NCBI RefSeq assembly: GCF_900582195.1
Contig: NZ_UTHA01000188.1
Location: forward strand, 62,001 to 126,000
DNA length: 64,000 bases
Source of the DNA: Pseudomonas viridiflava
Lineage (GTDB): Bacteria; Pseudomonadota; Gammaproteobacteria; Pseudomonadales; Pseudomonadaceae
Reading direction: 5' to 3'
Position 1 is the stretch's first letter. Each line of letters opens with the position of its first letter. Under the pieces are notes generated by a model that did not search any database, was not told where the DNA came from, and saw only the letters and a program-made list of their open reading frames with translations. A program made the position numbers and the translations under genes. This document shows, in pieces, positions 50,269-60,500 of the stretch.

Positions 50269-51996
50269 TTAGTTGCTCTTTATCGCTCCGTCGTTCAATG
50301 CAGCACTTTGCAAAGCTTTTCTGGCTTGCTGTTTGCGCAGCAGTTGCCAGTGCGCCAGCACGGTTTTCGGCGCCCAGATCTGCGGCTCCGAGGCTTCGAA
50401 ATTGTCCGCCAGTTCACGCTCGGCGACGGTGGCCTTGGCGAGTTTGAAGGCTTGCTCCAGATCATCGGTCTGGTTCAGCGCCTGGGCGAACAGCGCGTCG
50501 CCGAAGTAGGTGAAGTTGGCCTCTTCCGAGCAGCCGAACGACACCCGGTCAGCGCGTGAAGCGGTCATGATCAGCGTGCGCTCGTCTTTCAGCGCCGGGA
50601 TGAAACCGCCGGAGTAGCACGAGGAAATCACGATGATTTTGTCGCGGTTTTTCAGCGGTGCCAGCACGGCAGCGAGTTCGTCGGCGGGCAGGTCGGCCAG
50701 CTCCATGCGTGGCTGGTCGAGCACCAGCTCGTGCTCGGCGGTGCCGTGGCTGGTCAGGTAGATGAACAGCAGGTCTTCCGGGCCGCTGCGTTCGGCGAGG
50801 GTTTGCGCAGCGCGGCGCAGGTTTTCGCGCGTGGCCATTGGCCGGTCGCCGAGGTGGTCGCGGTGGTTGACCAGACGGATCTGGCCGTAGGCGCCGAAGC
50901 GTGTGTTGAGCATGTTGGCGACGTAGTCTGATTCGCGCAGAAATACGCTTTGCTTGCCGTCGCCACCGAGTGTCAGAGTGTACAGCTCGACCGCCGGGGT
51001 CGACGCGGGGATGGCGGCCAAGGCGTCATCGAGCAGACGGCCCTGAGCGAGCAGACCGAGTTCGAGCGTATCGGGCAATAACTTGCCGTCGGCGTCACGC
51101 ACGCGCTGGCCATTGATCCAGGTGCCACTCATCACGCTGCCATCGGTGAGCACCAGGGTGCCGCGTCCGGCGTAGCTGTCGTTGTCGAAGCCGCCGATGT
51201 AGAAGCTGCCATCAGGCAGGTTCAAACGGCCCTGACCGCTGAAGCGCCAGTCGCTGAATGTGCCGGTGTAGTGGCTGCCGTCGGCGCCGATCAACTCGCC
51301 CTTGCCGGTCAGCGCGCCTTCCTTGAACTGGCCGAGCCAGACGTCGCCGTCGGCATTCTCGTAGCGACCTTTACCGTGCAGTTGATTGTTCTTGAAGCCG
51401 CCGACGTAGATATCGCCGTCCGCGCTGTTGAAGGTGCCGTTGCCTTCCAGCTGACCGTTGACGAAATGCCCGCTGAACGTGTTGCCGCTGGAATCGCCAC
51501 GCTGGCCTTCACCGTTGGGTTTGCCGTGGGCGAACTGGCCTTGGTAGGAACTGCCGTCGTCCATCTCCAGACGGCCGAGCCCGGAATACTGGTCAGCCTT
51601 GAATTCGCCACGATAGGTCATGGCGTTTTCTTTCAAGGTGCCTTCACCTTCGCGGCGGCCCTGCTTGAAGCCGCCGGTGTAACTGCTGGCATTGGTGGTC
51701 AGACTGCCCTGACCGTCGAACAGACCTTGCTGGAACTGGCCGCGATAGACCTCGCCATTGCTGCCGTGCCATTCGCCCTGACCATGCCACTGACCTTTGT
51801 CGAACTGGCCGGCATACCAGCTGCCGTTGGGGTAGTCGACACGGCCCTGACCTTGCAGCAAGCCATCGACCAGTTCACCGCGATAGCGTCCGCCGTCCGG
51901 CAGGCGCGCATCTGGCGGCAACAGCGATTCGCCGTCGCCGCAAGCGGTGAGCATCAGGGTCAAGGCAAGGGGTGCAAGACGTGCAAGTGAGCGCAT
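50269..51996 (-). CDS. MORN-repeat lipoprotein with C13 (legumain/caspase-like) peptidase domain
   Basis: A 575-residue lipoprotein (lipobox LTLMLTACGDG). Residues ~36-295 hold eleven 23-residue MORN repeats of the form YxGxFxxGxxxGxGxxxxxDG plus a partial twelfth. The C-terminal ~250 residues form a C13-like cysteine peptidase: the histidine in LLFIYLTSHGTAEHELVLD (about residue 416) and cysteine in KIIVISSCYSGGFIPALKD (about residue 460). Both catalytic residues are present. MORN repeats often bind membranes or proteins. The domain pairing suggests a tethered surface or periplasmic protease; its target is unknown. Confidence 0.82.
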   Translation of the reverse strand: MRSLARLAPLALTLMLTACGDGESLLPPDARLPDGGRYRGELVDGLLQGQGRVDYPNGSWYAGQFDKGQWHGQGEWHGSNGEVYRGQFQQGLFDGQGSLTTNASSYTGGFKQGRREGEGTLKENAMTYRGEFKADQYSGLGRLEMDDGSSYQGQFAHGKPNGEGQRGDSSGNTFSGHFVNGQLEGNGTFNSADGDIYVGGFKNNQLHGKGRYENADGDVWLGQFKEGALTGKGELIGADGSHYTGTFSDWRFSGQGRLNLPDGSFYIGGFDNDSYAGRGTLVLTDGSVMSGTWINGQRVRDADGKLLPDTLELGLLAQGRLLDDALAAIPASTPAVELYTLTLGGDGKQSVFLRESDYVANMLNTRFGAYGQIRLVNHRDHLGDRPMATRENLRRAAQTLAERSGPEDLLFIYLTSHGTAEHELVLDQPRMELADLPADELAAVLAPLKNRDKIIVISSCYSGGFIPALKDERTLIMTASRADRVSFGCSEEANFTYFGDALFAQALNQTDDLEQAFKLAKATVAERELADNFEASEPQIWAPKTVLAHWQLLRKQQARKALQSAALNDGAIKSN

Positions 51997-52098
51997 AGCG
52001 GGATCCGGGCAATTAGGCGACCGAGTATGCCGCAGCTATGCGTGGCATATATAGAGACGTGACGCGAAACAGCGTGCGCTGCTTCGCATCCGGAACGT

Positions 52099-52554
52099 TT
52101 ACACGAAGCAGAGCGACAGTGGCTCGGCGATATAGGCCGGTTTGTCCGAACCTTCTATCTCCAGTGTCGCGGTGGCTTTGAGCAGCCACTGCCCGGGTTT
52201 TTTCTCGGTGACTTCCCCCAGATCGACCTTCAGGCGAACTTTGGAATTGACCTTCACTGGCTGGATGAAACGCACGCTGTCCAGACCGTAGTTGACGACC
52301 ATCTTCACGCCTTGCGGCAGGATCAGGATGTCTTCCATCAATTTCGGGATCAGCGACAACGACAGGAAACCGTGGGCAATGGTGCTGCCAAATGGCGTTT
52401 GCGCGGCTTTGGCCGGGTCGACGTGAATGAACTGATAATCACCGGTGGCTTCGGCGAACAGGTTGATGCGTTCCTGATCGATGGTGAGCCATTCGGAACG
52501 TCCGAGTTCCTTGCCGACATAATCTTTGAGCTCTGCAACGGGAACATAGGGCAT
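52099..52554 (-). CDS. MaoC-family (R)-specific enoyl-CoA hydratase
   Basis: A 151-residue hot-dog-fold protein. The hydratase 2 motif is clear: AEATGDYQFIHVDPAKAAQT, then PFGSTIAHGFLSLSLIPKLM, with the catalytic Asp and His in DxxxxH. It likely hydrates trans-2-enoyl-CoA for fatty-acid or polyhydroxyalkanoate metabolism. ATG 52554 has AAGGAGA upstream; a longer in-frame start at 52575 is less likely. A single gene. Confidence 0.88.
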   Translation of the reverse strand: MPYVPVAELKDYVGKELGRSEWLTIDQERINLFAEATGDYQFIHVDPAKAAQTPFGSTIAHGFLSLSLIPKLMEDILILPQGVKMVVNYGLDSVRFIQPVKVNSKVRLKVDLGEVTEKKPGQWLLKATATLEIEGSDKPAYIAEPLSLCFV

Positions 52555-52701
52555 TGAGACTCTCCTTGGGTTCATCGGTTTTATAGTTTTTCAGGTGGGG
52601 GGATTTGACCTCCCTGCGAACCACTGTAGATCATCATGGCGATTTGCTCCGGTCAACCGACCATGCTTTTGGCGAATGCCGATCCATAGCGCAGGCGTGC
52701 T

Positions 52702-52707
52702 TATAAT
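52702..52707 (+). promoter_or_regulatory. Candidate -10 element of lrgAB
   Basis: A perfect TATAAT 41 bp upstream of the lrgA start codon. I see no good -35 at the usual spacing, so it may need an activator, or be fortuitous. Confidence 0.35.
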
Positions 52708-52748
52708 GCGGGCGACTTGCACAGTGGAAAGTAAGACGGAGATGTCAG

Positions 52749-53111
52749 ATGTTGCTACGTGGCCTGACCATGCTGGTGTTGTTCCAATTGCTCGGTACGG
52801 CGCTCAATCATTTGCTGTTGCCGGTGCTGCCGGGGCCGATCATCGGCTTGCTGTTGTTGCTGGTCTTTCTGATCCTTCGCGGTGAAGTCGGCGAACCGCT
52901 GAACCTCGCGGCCGGCAGTCTGCTGCGTTATCTGCCATTGCTGCTGGTGCCGCCGGCGGTGGGCGTGATGGTTTATGCCACAGCGATTGCCGCGGATTTC
53001 TGGGCGATTGTCGGTGCGCTGGTGCTGTCGCTGATCCTGTCGATGGCTTTTGCCGGCGTGCTGATGCAACGCCTGGTCAAACATCACGCGCCTGCGTCGG
53101 AGGAGTCCTGA
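52749..53111 (+). CDS. lrgA: LrgA/CidA-type membrane protein
   Basis: A 120-residue protein with four transmembrane helices and the family signature LLPVLPGPIIGLLLLLVFLI, then LLRYLPLLLVPPAVGVMVYA. LrgA/CidA proteins are holin-like and influence murein hydrolase activity, or in other reports pyruvate transport. The stop overlaps the lrgB start by one base (TGATG). Confidence 0.9.
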   Translation: MLLRGLTMLVLFQLLGTALNHLLLPVLPGPIIGLLLLLVFLILRGEVGEPLNLAAGSLLRYLPLLLVPPAVGVMVYATAIAADFWAIVGALVLSLILSMAFAGVLMQRLVKHHAPASEES

Positions 53112-53827
53112 TGCTTTTCGACTGGCAGGGCGCCTGGGCTTCGGTCATTCATCACCCGTTGTTCGGCATTGGCATTACCCTCGGTGCCTATCAACTGGTG
53201 CTGGCGGCGTTCGAGAAAACCCGCTGGATCTTTCTGCAGCCGGTGCTGGTCTCCATGCTGTTGGTGATTGGCGTACTGGTCGGCTGTGGCCTGACTTACG
53301 CCGAATACCGCAAGAGCACCGAGATCCTCAGCATTCTGTTGGGCCCGGCGACCGTCGCGCTGGCGGTGCCGCTGTATCTCAACCTGCGGCGTATTCGCCA
53401 ATTGTTCTGGCCGATTTTTACTACGCTGGTGATAGGCGGGGTGGTGGCAACGGGCATGGGCGTGTTGCTGGGCTGGTGGTTCGGTGCCGAGCACATGATC
53501 CTGATGACCATGGCGCCGAAGTCAGTGACCTCGCCGATTGCGATGCTGGTGGCTGAACAGATTGGCGGCGTTGCGGCGCTGGCGGCGGTGTTCGTGCTGA
53601 TCACCGGGGTGATCGGTGCGATCTTCGGCCCGGCACTGCTGACTCGTCTCGGTGTGCACAGCCCCGAAGCGCGCGGCATGGCGCTGGGCATGACCGCTCA
53701 CGCGGTCGGCACGGCGGTGGCCATGCAGGAAAGTGATGAATGCGGCGCCTTCGCGGCGCTGGCGATGAGTCTGATGGGCGTGGCCACGGCGGTGTTCCTG
53801 CCGTTGGCGGTGTCGATGGTGGTGTAA
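53111..53827 (+). CDS. lrgB: LrgB-type membrane protein
   Basis: A 238-residue multi-pass protein. Family stretches are HHPLFGIGITLGAYQLVLAA, LLGPATVALAVPLYLNLRRI, LMTMAPKSVTSPIAMLVAEQ and GMALGMTAHAVGTAVAMQES. It pairs with LrgA in the two-component membrane complex affecting cell lysis and metabolite export. It starts on the last base of the lrgA stop. Confidence 0.92.
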   Translation: MLFDWQGAWASVIHHPLFGIGITLGAYQLVLAAFEKTRWIFLQPVLVSMLLVIGVLVGCGLTYAEYRKSTEILSILLGPATVALAVPLYLNLRRIRQLFWPIFTTLVIGGVVATGMGVLLGWWFGAEHMILMTMAPKSVTSPIAMLVAEQIGGVAALAAVFVLITGVIGAIFGPALLTRLGVHSPEARGMALGMTAHAVGTAVAMQESDECGAFAALAMSLMGVATAVFLPLAVSMVV

Positions 53828-53837
53828 GGAAATGTCT

Positions 53838-54428
53838 ATGAGTCTGCCGCTTTTCCCGCTGAACACAGTGCTGTTTCCCGGCTGCAATCTCGACCTGCAG
53901 ATCTTCGAGGCGCGCTATCTGGACATGATCGGCCGCTGCATGAAACAGGGCGGTGGTTTCGGCGTGGTGTGCATCCTTGACGGCCACGAAGTCGGCGTCG
54001 CGCCAGAAGGGTTTGCCCTGGTTGGCTGCGAAGCACGCATCACCGATTTCCAGCAGCAAGACAACGGTTTGTTGGGCATACGTGTGCAGGGCGGACGCCG
54101 GTTTACCGTGTTGCGAACCGAGGTGCAGCGCGACCAGTTGCTTCTCGCCGATGTCGAGTGGCTGGATGACGAGCCCGAGCAACCGTTGCAGGACGAAGAC
54201 GCTGATCTGGTGGCGTTGCTCAAGGCACTGGCCGAGCACCCGATGGTGGAAGCGTTGGACATGGGCACCGAAGCGCTGGGTCAGCAATCGCTGGCCAATC
54301 AGTTGGCCTATCTGCTGCCGTTCGCCGAAGAAGACAAGATCGATTTGCTGCAACTCGACGATCCCCAACAACGACTGGATGCGATCCAGGCACTGCTCGA
54401 CGAGCTGCAGGGTGAGCTGTTTGCCTAG
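53838..54428 (+). CDS. LON substrate-binding-domain protein
   Basis: A 196-residue stand-alone N-terminal Lon (LAN) domain: SLPLFPLNTVLFPGCNLDLQ, IFEARYLDMIGRCMKQGGGF and GLLGIRVQGGRRFTVLRTEV, then a helical region ending LDAIQALLDELQGEL. It lacks ATPase and protease domains. I place the start at ATG 53838, with AAGGA seven bases upstream; the ATG at 53832 sits too close to that site. The function is unknown. It follows lrgB by 10 bp and is likely cotranscribed. Confidence 0.85.
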   Translation: MSLPLFPLNTVLFPGCNLDLQIFEARYLDMIGRCMKQGGGFGVVCILDGHEVGVAPEGFALVGCEARITDFQQQDNGLLGIRVQGGRRFTVLRTEVQRDQLLLADVEWLDDEPEQPLQDEDADLVALLKALAEHPMVEALDMGTEALGQQSLANQLAYLLPFAEEDKIDLLQLDDPQQRLDAIQALLDELQGELFA

Positions 54429-54492
54429 TTGTATTTTGAATTAACTCATGTCGCCTGCCAGCATTGTTTTGCTTTTGTCTTTGTCTTAGTTT

Positions 54493-54521
54493 CAAGTTGC
54501 CCGCAGGAAGCGGGTAACTTG
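54493..54521 (+). other. 12-bp leader hairpin before the 76-aa orphan gene
   Basis: CAAGTTGCCCGC (54493-54504) pairs with GCGGGTAACTTG (54510-54521), with one G-T wobble and an AGGAA loop. It lies 21 bp upstream of the ATG at 54543 and 64 bp after the LON-domain gene stop. There is no T-tract, so it may be a leader structure and not a terminator. Confidence 0.5.
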
Positions 54522-54542
54522 AATAAAAATAAGGATGAAATC

Positions 54543-54773
54543 ATGACGGTATATGAAGACGAGTGGGAATTTTGGGATGATATTGCCGGCAAATATATTC
54601 TGAAGCATGCCGAAACGGATCATAACGTTAGCCACGTTATTGAAGCAGCCTCCAATTATGCGGACCGCATGGTAATGGCCCGGCGTAAACGCAAATCTGA
54701 AAAAATCCCTGCTGGCGACGTCCCTCGGATGTCTGCTACAGCCAAAGCCGTAGTGGCCGCAACCGCCATTTGA
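54543..54773 (+). CDS. Orphan small protein, 76 aa
   Basis: Starts at ATG 54543 with AAGGA nine bases upstream. The N-terminal half is acidic and aromatic (MTVYEDEWEFWDDIAGKYIL), the middle is ADRMVMARRKRKSEKIPAGD (strongly basic), and the tail is alanine-rich. I do not recognise the family. AT-rich compared with its neighbours, which suggests acquired DNA. It precedes another orphan and the toxin operon, but on the opposite strand to the latter. Confidence 0.55.
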   Translation: MTVYEDEWEFWDDIAGKYILKHAETDHNVSHVIEAASNYADRMVMARRKRKSEKIPAGDVPRMSATAKAVVAATAI

Positions 54774-54844
54774 TTCTCTCTTTTTTCAGCGAGGCCTGCC
54801 GTTGCCGTTCCAGCACGGCAGGGCGCTTGCAAGTGGGCAACTTT

Positions 54845-55405
54845 ATGTCTTTAGAAAAAACAAACAACCCGACATTCACGGCACATCTTTATCTTGATGG
54901 CCGGCCAGTGGTGCTTAATCAACAACGTCTGCAACAGGCTCTGCGCGAGCCGCGGATAACCAATGCCGAGAAACTGGACGCCGAGGTAGGGCTGGCAGAT
55001 TCGCGTGTGTCCAGTTTCATCACGCTGGCTGACCATGAGGATGATGAGCCGCTGCTGTTGAAGTTCGTACCTGAAGGTAATGAGTATGTAATCAGCCTTG
55101 AGCTTGCGGGAACGTTTAAAGGTGCGCGGTTATTTGTAGAGAACAAGACGCATAACCTGTTGGTCAGTACCAGTGCTCCGGTGCAGTACTTTTCGATCAG
55201 TACATATGGGGCCTCGAAAGCCTCCTTCAGCAATATCGAATCCGGACCTGCTTATCTCGAGTTGATCAGCGAGCCAGCCAACAGGCCCTTGTATCGTCAT
55301 GTAAGCAGCGGAATGAGCACATTCGTCGACGCCGATCCTAACAGGACCGGGCATAACGCTTTCAATAACAAACCGGCAACATTCGTGATCAAGGTGATCA
55401 AATAG
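54845..55405 (+). CDS. Orphan protein, 186 aa, beta-rich
   Basis: Starts at ATG 54845 with a poor ribosome site; an in-frame upstream ATG at 54770 would add 25 unlikely residues. The sequence has alternating beta patterns (TFTAHLYLDGRPVVLNQQRL, NEYVISLELAGTFKGARLFV, NNKPATFVIKVIK) and no signal peptide or membrane helix. I do not recognise the family. It converges on the ART-like gene at 55463 with a shared terminator between. Any link to that toxin is unproven. Confidence 0.5.
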   Translation: MSLEKTNNPTFTAHLYLDGRPVVLNQQRLQQALREPRITNAEKLDAEVGLADSRVSSFITLADHEDDEPLLLKFVPEGNEYVISLELAGTFKGARLFVENKTHNLLVSTSAPVQYFSISTYGASKASFSNIESGPAYLELISEPANRPLYRHVSSGMSTFVDADPNRTGHNAFNNKPATFVIKVIK

Positions 55406-55426
55406 CGTTCAACCGCTGTTTAATAG

Positions 55427-55461
55427 AAAGGCGCCATCATTTTTAATGAATGGCGCCTTTT
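55427..55461. terminator. Bidirectional Rho-independent terminator
   Basis: AAAGGCGCCAT (55427-55437) and ATGGCGCCTTT (55450-55460) form an 11-bp stem with flanking T on both strands. It separates the convergent orphan gene (stop 55405) and the toxin-like gene (stop 55463). Confidence 0.85.
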
Positions 55462-55462
55462 C

Positions 55463-57439
55463 TCAGGCTCGGTAATGTTCGGCCACTGGCCAGTTCACAT
55501 CGTTAGAGTAGGTGCTTTCGCCTTTTGGCAACTTCAGCACAACACCGCCGGAGTTGGCTATTTGATCTATCAGTTTGTCGTAAGCAGTGACTCCATGATA
55601 GAGGACATCGTTCCCGTCGGTACCTGCCCATGTGGCTTTCTCGATAGCCTCAGCGTTGTCACCGGCCTGCCGCAAGATATCCTCGACTCTGGCCGCCTGG
55701 CTCAGGTCTGATCTCACCAGCCAGATTCTTTCTGCACTGATACCACGCGTCGGCATTGATATCCGGCCTTCCAATGGATCGCCGTCAAAATCCATGTCGT
55801 TCAGGTAAATGTTTTCGTCTCGGGGGACCACTTCGATACCGCGGGTGTCGATGACGTAACGGAAGCCAAGAAGCTGTTTGCGCCGCAGCAATGGATAGTC
55901 GCGCGATTCGTCCATTTCAAACGATGTCTCAGAATCGCTAGCCGAACTGTGACGATTCCCGCCCGACGAATCGCTGTCAGAAAAATGCCCCGGATAACGG
56001 TTAGCCTGGCTGTTGTAATGCCGTGGGTTGGAGTAGTAATCAAAAAACATGTAGTCCGAGAGCTTGGCCATGGAAAATGTCGCGCTGAAGGCCGATTTGT
56101 TCGTGGAGTCGGAAGGGTTGCCCCTCAATTTCACCAGTCGTTTGTCCCGCGCCAGTTCGAAAGGCGTGCGCAAATCGGCGCGGAACATGGCCGGGATGTC
56201 CGTTCTGAAAAGGTAGCCATGCCTGGTGAGCTGGTAGCCGGCATGTTCCAGATAACTTTTCAGAAAACTTTGTTCATAGCGTTGTTCAACCGGATGTGCG
56301 TCGAAATCAGGCCTCTCGCCTTCTTGTCTTATTCTTAGAATCAGTGGCTGCATTTCTTCTTCAATCTGATCGAAGCGGCGTTCGTCCAGCGTGTTCTGAG
56401 TCAATCGTTTGTGCTGTTCGGCCCATTCGGGAAAGCCCTTATCCATATCCGGGAGCAAGCGTTTTTGCTGGGCGATGGTCAAGTTGTAGCTGCGCAGAAG
56501 TTCGGCGCATTCGCTTCGGGATTTCTGCGGGTGGGACCATTTCATGGCGTTCATGAGGGATTTGTGATGATCGTCATTATCGGTGCGTCTTGCCCAGTCC
56601 GGCGCTCTGCCGCTGGCTTGGGCTTCGGCTCGAAAAGCCACAACTTCGGCACCGTGGATGTTGTACACGTCCCATATTTCGCGATCGGTCCAGTGCGCAA
56701 GCTTCAAGGGTACGGATGCATCTCCGCGAGCCTCGCTCGGGTCGACTTTAACCAGACGGCCGTATCGCTCCTTGAAGGCAAAGCCGACATTACTGCGCAT
56801 GACAAAGTCCCCGTGATCCGGCACATGTTTCCACTCGTGTACCGCGTAATAGCCTTGTGCATCTGGCACATTACTAAAATGAGCATTGCGCCTGTCATGC
56901 ACGGTGTAGCGGTCAGAAGGGTAGTACTCAATGGGCTTTTTCAAGCTCCAGACGTTGCTGTCGGCCACTCGATAAAGCGGAGGACCGGAGGGCACCCGCT
57001 CACTCGGCAACCCGGCCCGGTAGGCTTTCATCAAATCGTGGAACGCCACCATCACCGTCAGCCCGGCGGCTGATCCATCGTCGCGGGCAATGTCCGCGAA
57101 CTTGCGACCCTTGTGATTCCTCAGCCCGTCTGCATCGTGGCCCAAAGCCTCGTCGACGCTCTGCAGATAAGGCTCCAGGGGGGACGTCGCTGTACGAGGC
57201 CGGGGTGTCTGCGTGTCGGGCATCTGCGTAATCATTATGCCGGGCTCGACTGTTGCGATGCTGCTGTGGGGGCCGTCGGTGTCAGCGCCCGGTGACTGGG
57301 TTGTGCCGTCGGGTCTGATGCGACCACGCAGAACGGGATCCAGATCGGCTGGATGATCAAAGGGCGCAGGACGGGTTGGCGAGGTACCGGGTGTCTCGGT
57401 CGTTGGCGACGGGCGCAGCGGCCCGGGTTTTTGGCGCAT
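55463..57439 (-). CDS. Putative ADP-ribosyltransferase-like toxin component, copy 2
   Basis: A 658-residue protein without a signal peptide. Residues 1-70 are proline-rich and disordered. The middle (~100-410) carries LAHWTDREIWDVYNIHGAEV and AFRAEAQASGRAPDWARR, shared with the paralogue at 61076. The C-terminal ~240 residues resemble the cholera/pertussis ADP-ribosyltransferase fold: an arginine region LFRTDIPAMFRADLRTPFEL (about 420-435), SATFSM in the STS position (~450), and LEGRISMPTRGISAERIWLV near residue 556 in the glutamate-motif position. A Ser/Asp-rich insertion lies at ~485-507. The GTG nine bases before ATG 57439 is possible. Function is inferred. Confidence 0.6.
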   Translation of the reverse strand: MRQKPGPLRPSPTTETPGTSPTRPAPFDHPADLDPVLRGRIRPDGTTQSPGADTDGPHSSIATVEPGIMITQMPDTQTPRPRTATSPLEPYLQSVDEALGHDADGLRNHKGRKFADIARDDGSAAGLTVMVAFHDLMKAYRAGLPSERVPSGPPLYRVADSNVWSLKKPIEYYPSDRYTVHDRRNAHFSNVPDAQGYYAVHEWKHVPDHGDFVMRSNVGFAFKERYGRLVKVDPSEARGDASVPLKLAHWTDREIWDVYNIHGAEVVAFRAEAQASGRAPDWARRTDNDDHHKSLMNAMKWSHPQKSRSECAELLRSYNLTIAQQKRLLPDMDKGFPEWAEQHKRLTQNTLDERRFDQIEEEMQPLILRIRQEGERPDFDAHPVEQRYEQSFLKSYLEHAGYQLTRHGYLFRTDIPAMFRADLRTPFELARDKRLVKLRGNPSDSTNKSAFSATFSMAKLSDYMFFDYYSNPRHYNSQANRYPGHFSDSDSSGGNRHSSASDSETSFEMDESRDYPLLRRKQLLGFRYVIDTRGIEVVPRDENIYLNDMDFDGDPLEGRISMPTRGISAERIWLVRSDLSQAARVEDILRQAGDNAEAIEKATWAGTDGNDVLYHGVTAYDKLIDQIANSGGVVLKLPKGESTYSNDVNWPVAEHYRA

Positions 57440-57549
57440 AAAAGTCACTCCATGTGGTTGAATCAGCCTGTCCGTAGGCTGAGATGAGCAGGTGCCAGTG
57501 TGGACGTCAGAACCACACTGGCACGTCGATGAAACCGGGCCGCGCAGGG

Positions 57550-60500
57550 TCAGGCCTTGTTGCTTGAAAAAACCAGATCTTCGGGTTTGAGTCGCGCGTG
57601 TGGATCGCTAGCCAGCCCCCAGTACTTCCTCACAGAGTTATAAACCACCGTGCCGCTGGTTCCGGCCTTTACAGCGATGTGGGTGACATGAACCCTGGCC
57701 GCCAGTTCGTTTCGCTGCTGATGCGCAGTGATCTCGGCCAACAGCGCTTCGATGCTGGCGTAGCCACGCGCATCGATGACGTAAAGCTGCAGCACTTCAA
57801 ACAGCAGGGAAACTTCATAAATATTGCCGGCCGACGTCGCCACGTTGATGGACTCCACCGGAGCGTCGTCTTCGACATCGGGCAATTCAATCGTGACACT
57901 GGCGATGTGCAAGCGGTTGCCGTCCAGCTGTATGTCATCACGTGTGACGGTTTCTTTGAGCGCGTGGGTATACAGCGTCCAGCTCGAAGCATTGGCGATT
58001 CTGGCCGTAGCGCCTGGTGTCGAAAGGCGAATGATGGTGTTGCTGGCAAGATAGACATCGTAAGTCGAACTCTGGCCTTCGAGCACATAAATGCCGGTGT
58101 GCGCCCCCGCGTCGATCGTAATGCGGCTGGGTTCTGCCGTTATCAGCGGTTTCACGCTGGCCAGCGGCCTGACAAAGCGATAATTGCCATTTCGTCGCCT
58201 GAGGCAACGGCGAGTGCTGCATACGCGCAGGCCTGGGTTTTTCGCATCGTCTTCATAGTCCATCCGGGGAATTCGAAGCCGGTATGAAACCTGGTCCTGC
58301 ATGATCAGGACAACGTTCTGTTGCAGGCGTGGGGTGGTGACTTTCAGGCTGTTTCTGCCGCTATAACCGGTGGCTGCGGCGCTAGGCTGGATGATGCCTT
58401 TGAACATCACGACTTTCGACGGCAGGCTGACCGACAGGGTGAAGTCCTTGTAGTACAAGTGGGTGTTGCCCGAGACGCCTTTGCGCACCTGCACGTCGTA
58501 GCTGAGTTGTACGTCGATGATTTCAGCGCTGTCGAACTCCAGATAAACGCTACGGGACGTTTCGGCGGTGTTGCGCTGGGCAACGAATTCCACCGGGCGG
58601 TCGTTACGGGAAACAAAGTGTCGCTTCAAGCCTTGTTCGGCAATCTCGACCGTGCCGCCGTTGACAATTTGCGGCGCGGCTGCCGGTTGGCCAATGACGA
58701 CCACGGTGGGCCTGATATCCAGACTGGGTGCCTCACCTGGCTGCTGGGGTAACTGGAGCAGCAGCTCGTAACCGTCCTGGGTCTTGAATCGGCATCGATC
58801 ATTTTTCAGCTGACGTTGGCCATCGATCCACTGGTAGACATTTTCCAGCGTGAGCACATGCTCGGGGTCGTCGCCATCTTCACCGCGCAATGAGCTGACC
58901 ACCAGCGAGGTGCCGACGATCTGCCAGCGCTGGATGACGTCCGCCGGCCAGCCGAACTCGATCAGACTCGACTCTGCACCGTCCTCGATGATGGTCGTTC
59001 GAGCGTTGCTGCTGGCGATGTAAAAACGATCCGCGCCACTGCCGCCCTCAACCCGACAGTCCAGTCCGTAGAGCGCAATCGTATCGTCGCCTCCGCCGGC
59101 ATTGATGCGGTCGTAGCCATTGGCGGCAATCTGGTTGGCCGCTTCGTTGCCGCTGACGCGGCTGGTGCCTTTGCGCAACGTCGAGACGTTTTCGATTGAA
59201 GTGAGCTGTGCGACCTCTACCGCATCAACCGCGGGATCAAGTCCTCGCAGCGCGACTCTGCCGCTGTGCAGATCGATGTCGTGACCAATATGGCGGGTAT
59301 CGCTGAGCGGGCGGCTGCCTTCGAAGGCCAGTGTGTCGGAACCTGAGCCGCCATCCAGCACATGGAGGTGCGCCGGTTTGTCGGTCCGGTTCAATTCCTG
59401 CTCGGTGATGTCCTGATAAAACGCATCGTTGCGGTCACCCCCGGTCAGTGCCTTGTGATCAGCGCGATAAGTGAACAGGTTGGGCTTGTCCCGGACGCCG
59501 ATGACCCGGTCATTGCCGTCACCCAGGCGCCAGAATATGCCTTTGTCTTCACCGGCACTGCCCGATACCTTGCCTTTGAGGTTGGCGGGCAGGCCGTTGC
59601 CGGCATCGATCACATCGTCGCCACCAATGACAATGGCCTGGCTGTCGAGCTTGAACGGCTGTTGGCCGGCGCTTTCGTCCCACTGGTAGCGCCAGGTTTC
59701 AACCGGCTTCAATTCAATCTGGAAGGCGCCATTGATCACGTGTTCGATGGAGTGTTTGTACGCACCTTCCAGCATGTCCTTGGCCGACAGTTCGAGCTGC
59801 TGCTGATGGTCTCGATAGCCCTTGGAGTGCTTGAAACGATCGAGTACGTCTTGGTCGAGCTCCTTGTTGGTGAAGGCGAACCAGCCGGAGCGCAGGCGTT
59901 CTTCAAAGGTCAGTTCGATGCAATCATCGATGTCATCCACGACGCGGGCGGCCTGGTAGATCATCGAGGCAGCGATGAGCAGTCCGGCGGCCACCAGCCC
60001 GACCGGCCCGGCGACGCTACCAAAACCGGCCAGCGCGGCAATGCCCAGCACCAGGCTGATACTGGCTCCCGCGACACTCAGACCGCCGCTGACGTAGTGG
60101 TCCTGGGCCTCTTTGCCTTGCGCCGCTGCAGCGGCATTGAAAGATTTGATCGCGTCGGTGATGTCGAAGGGCAGGGTGATTGCACTGGCGAACATTCCGG
60201 CACCGCGGCTCATGTATTTGCCTACCGACGTCAGCGGAAAATACTTCAGCGCGGTTCCGCCATTCCTGAGCATGGCTTCGCCGGTCTTGGTCAGCCCCCG
60301 TTCGATGATCAACGAGCCGAACTCGGCGGCGATCGAGCCACCCTGGAAAACCGCTTCCAGGGTGTCGCCCTGTTTGATTGCATCGATCATGGCCTTGTAG
60401 CCGCTATAGATGCCGAATGCCTGCATGCCGACGCCGGCGCCGCTCATCAGATAGCTTTTGTTTTTGCTGATCCAGCCCGGCGCATTCTCCAGCGCTTCGG

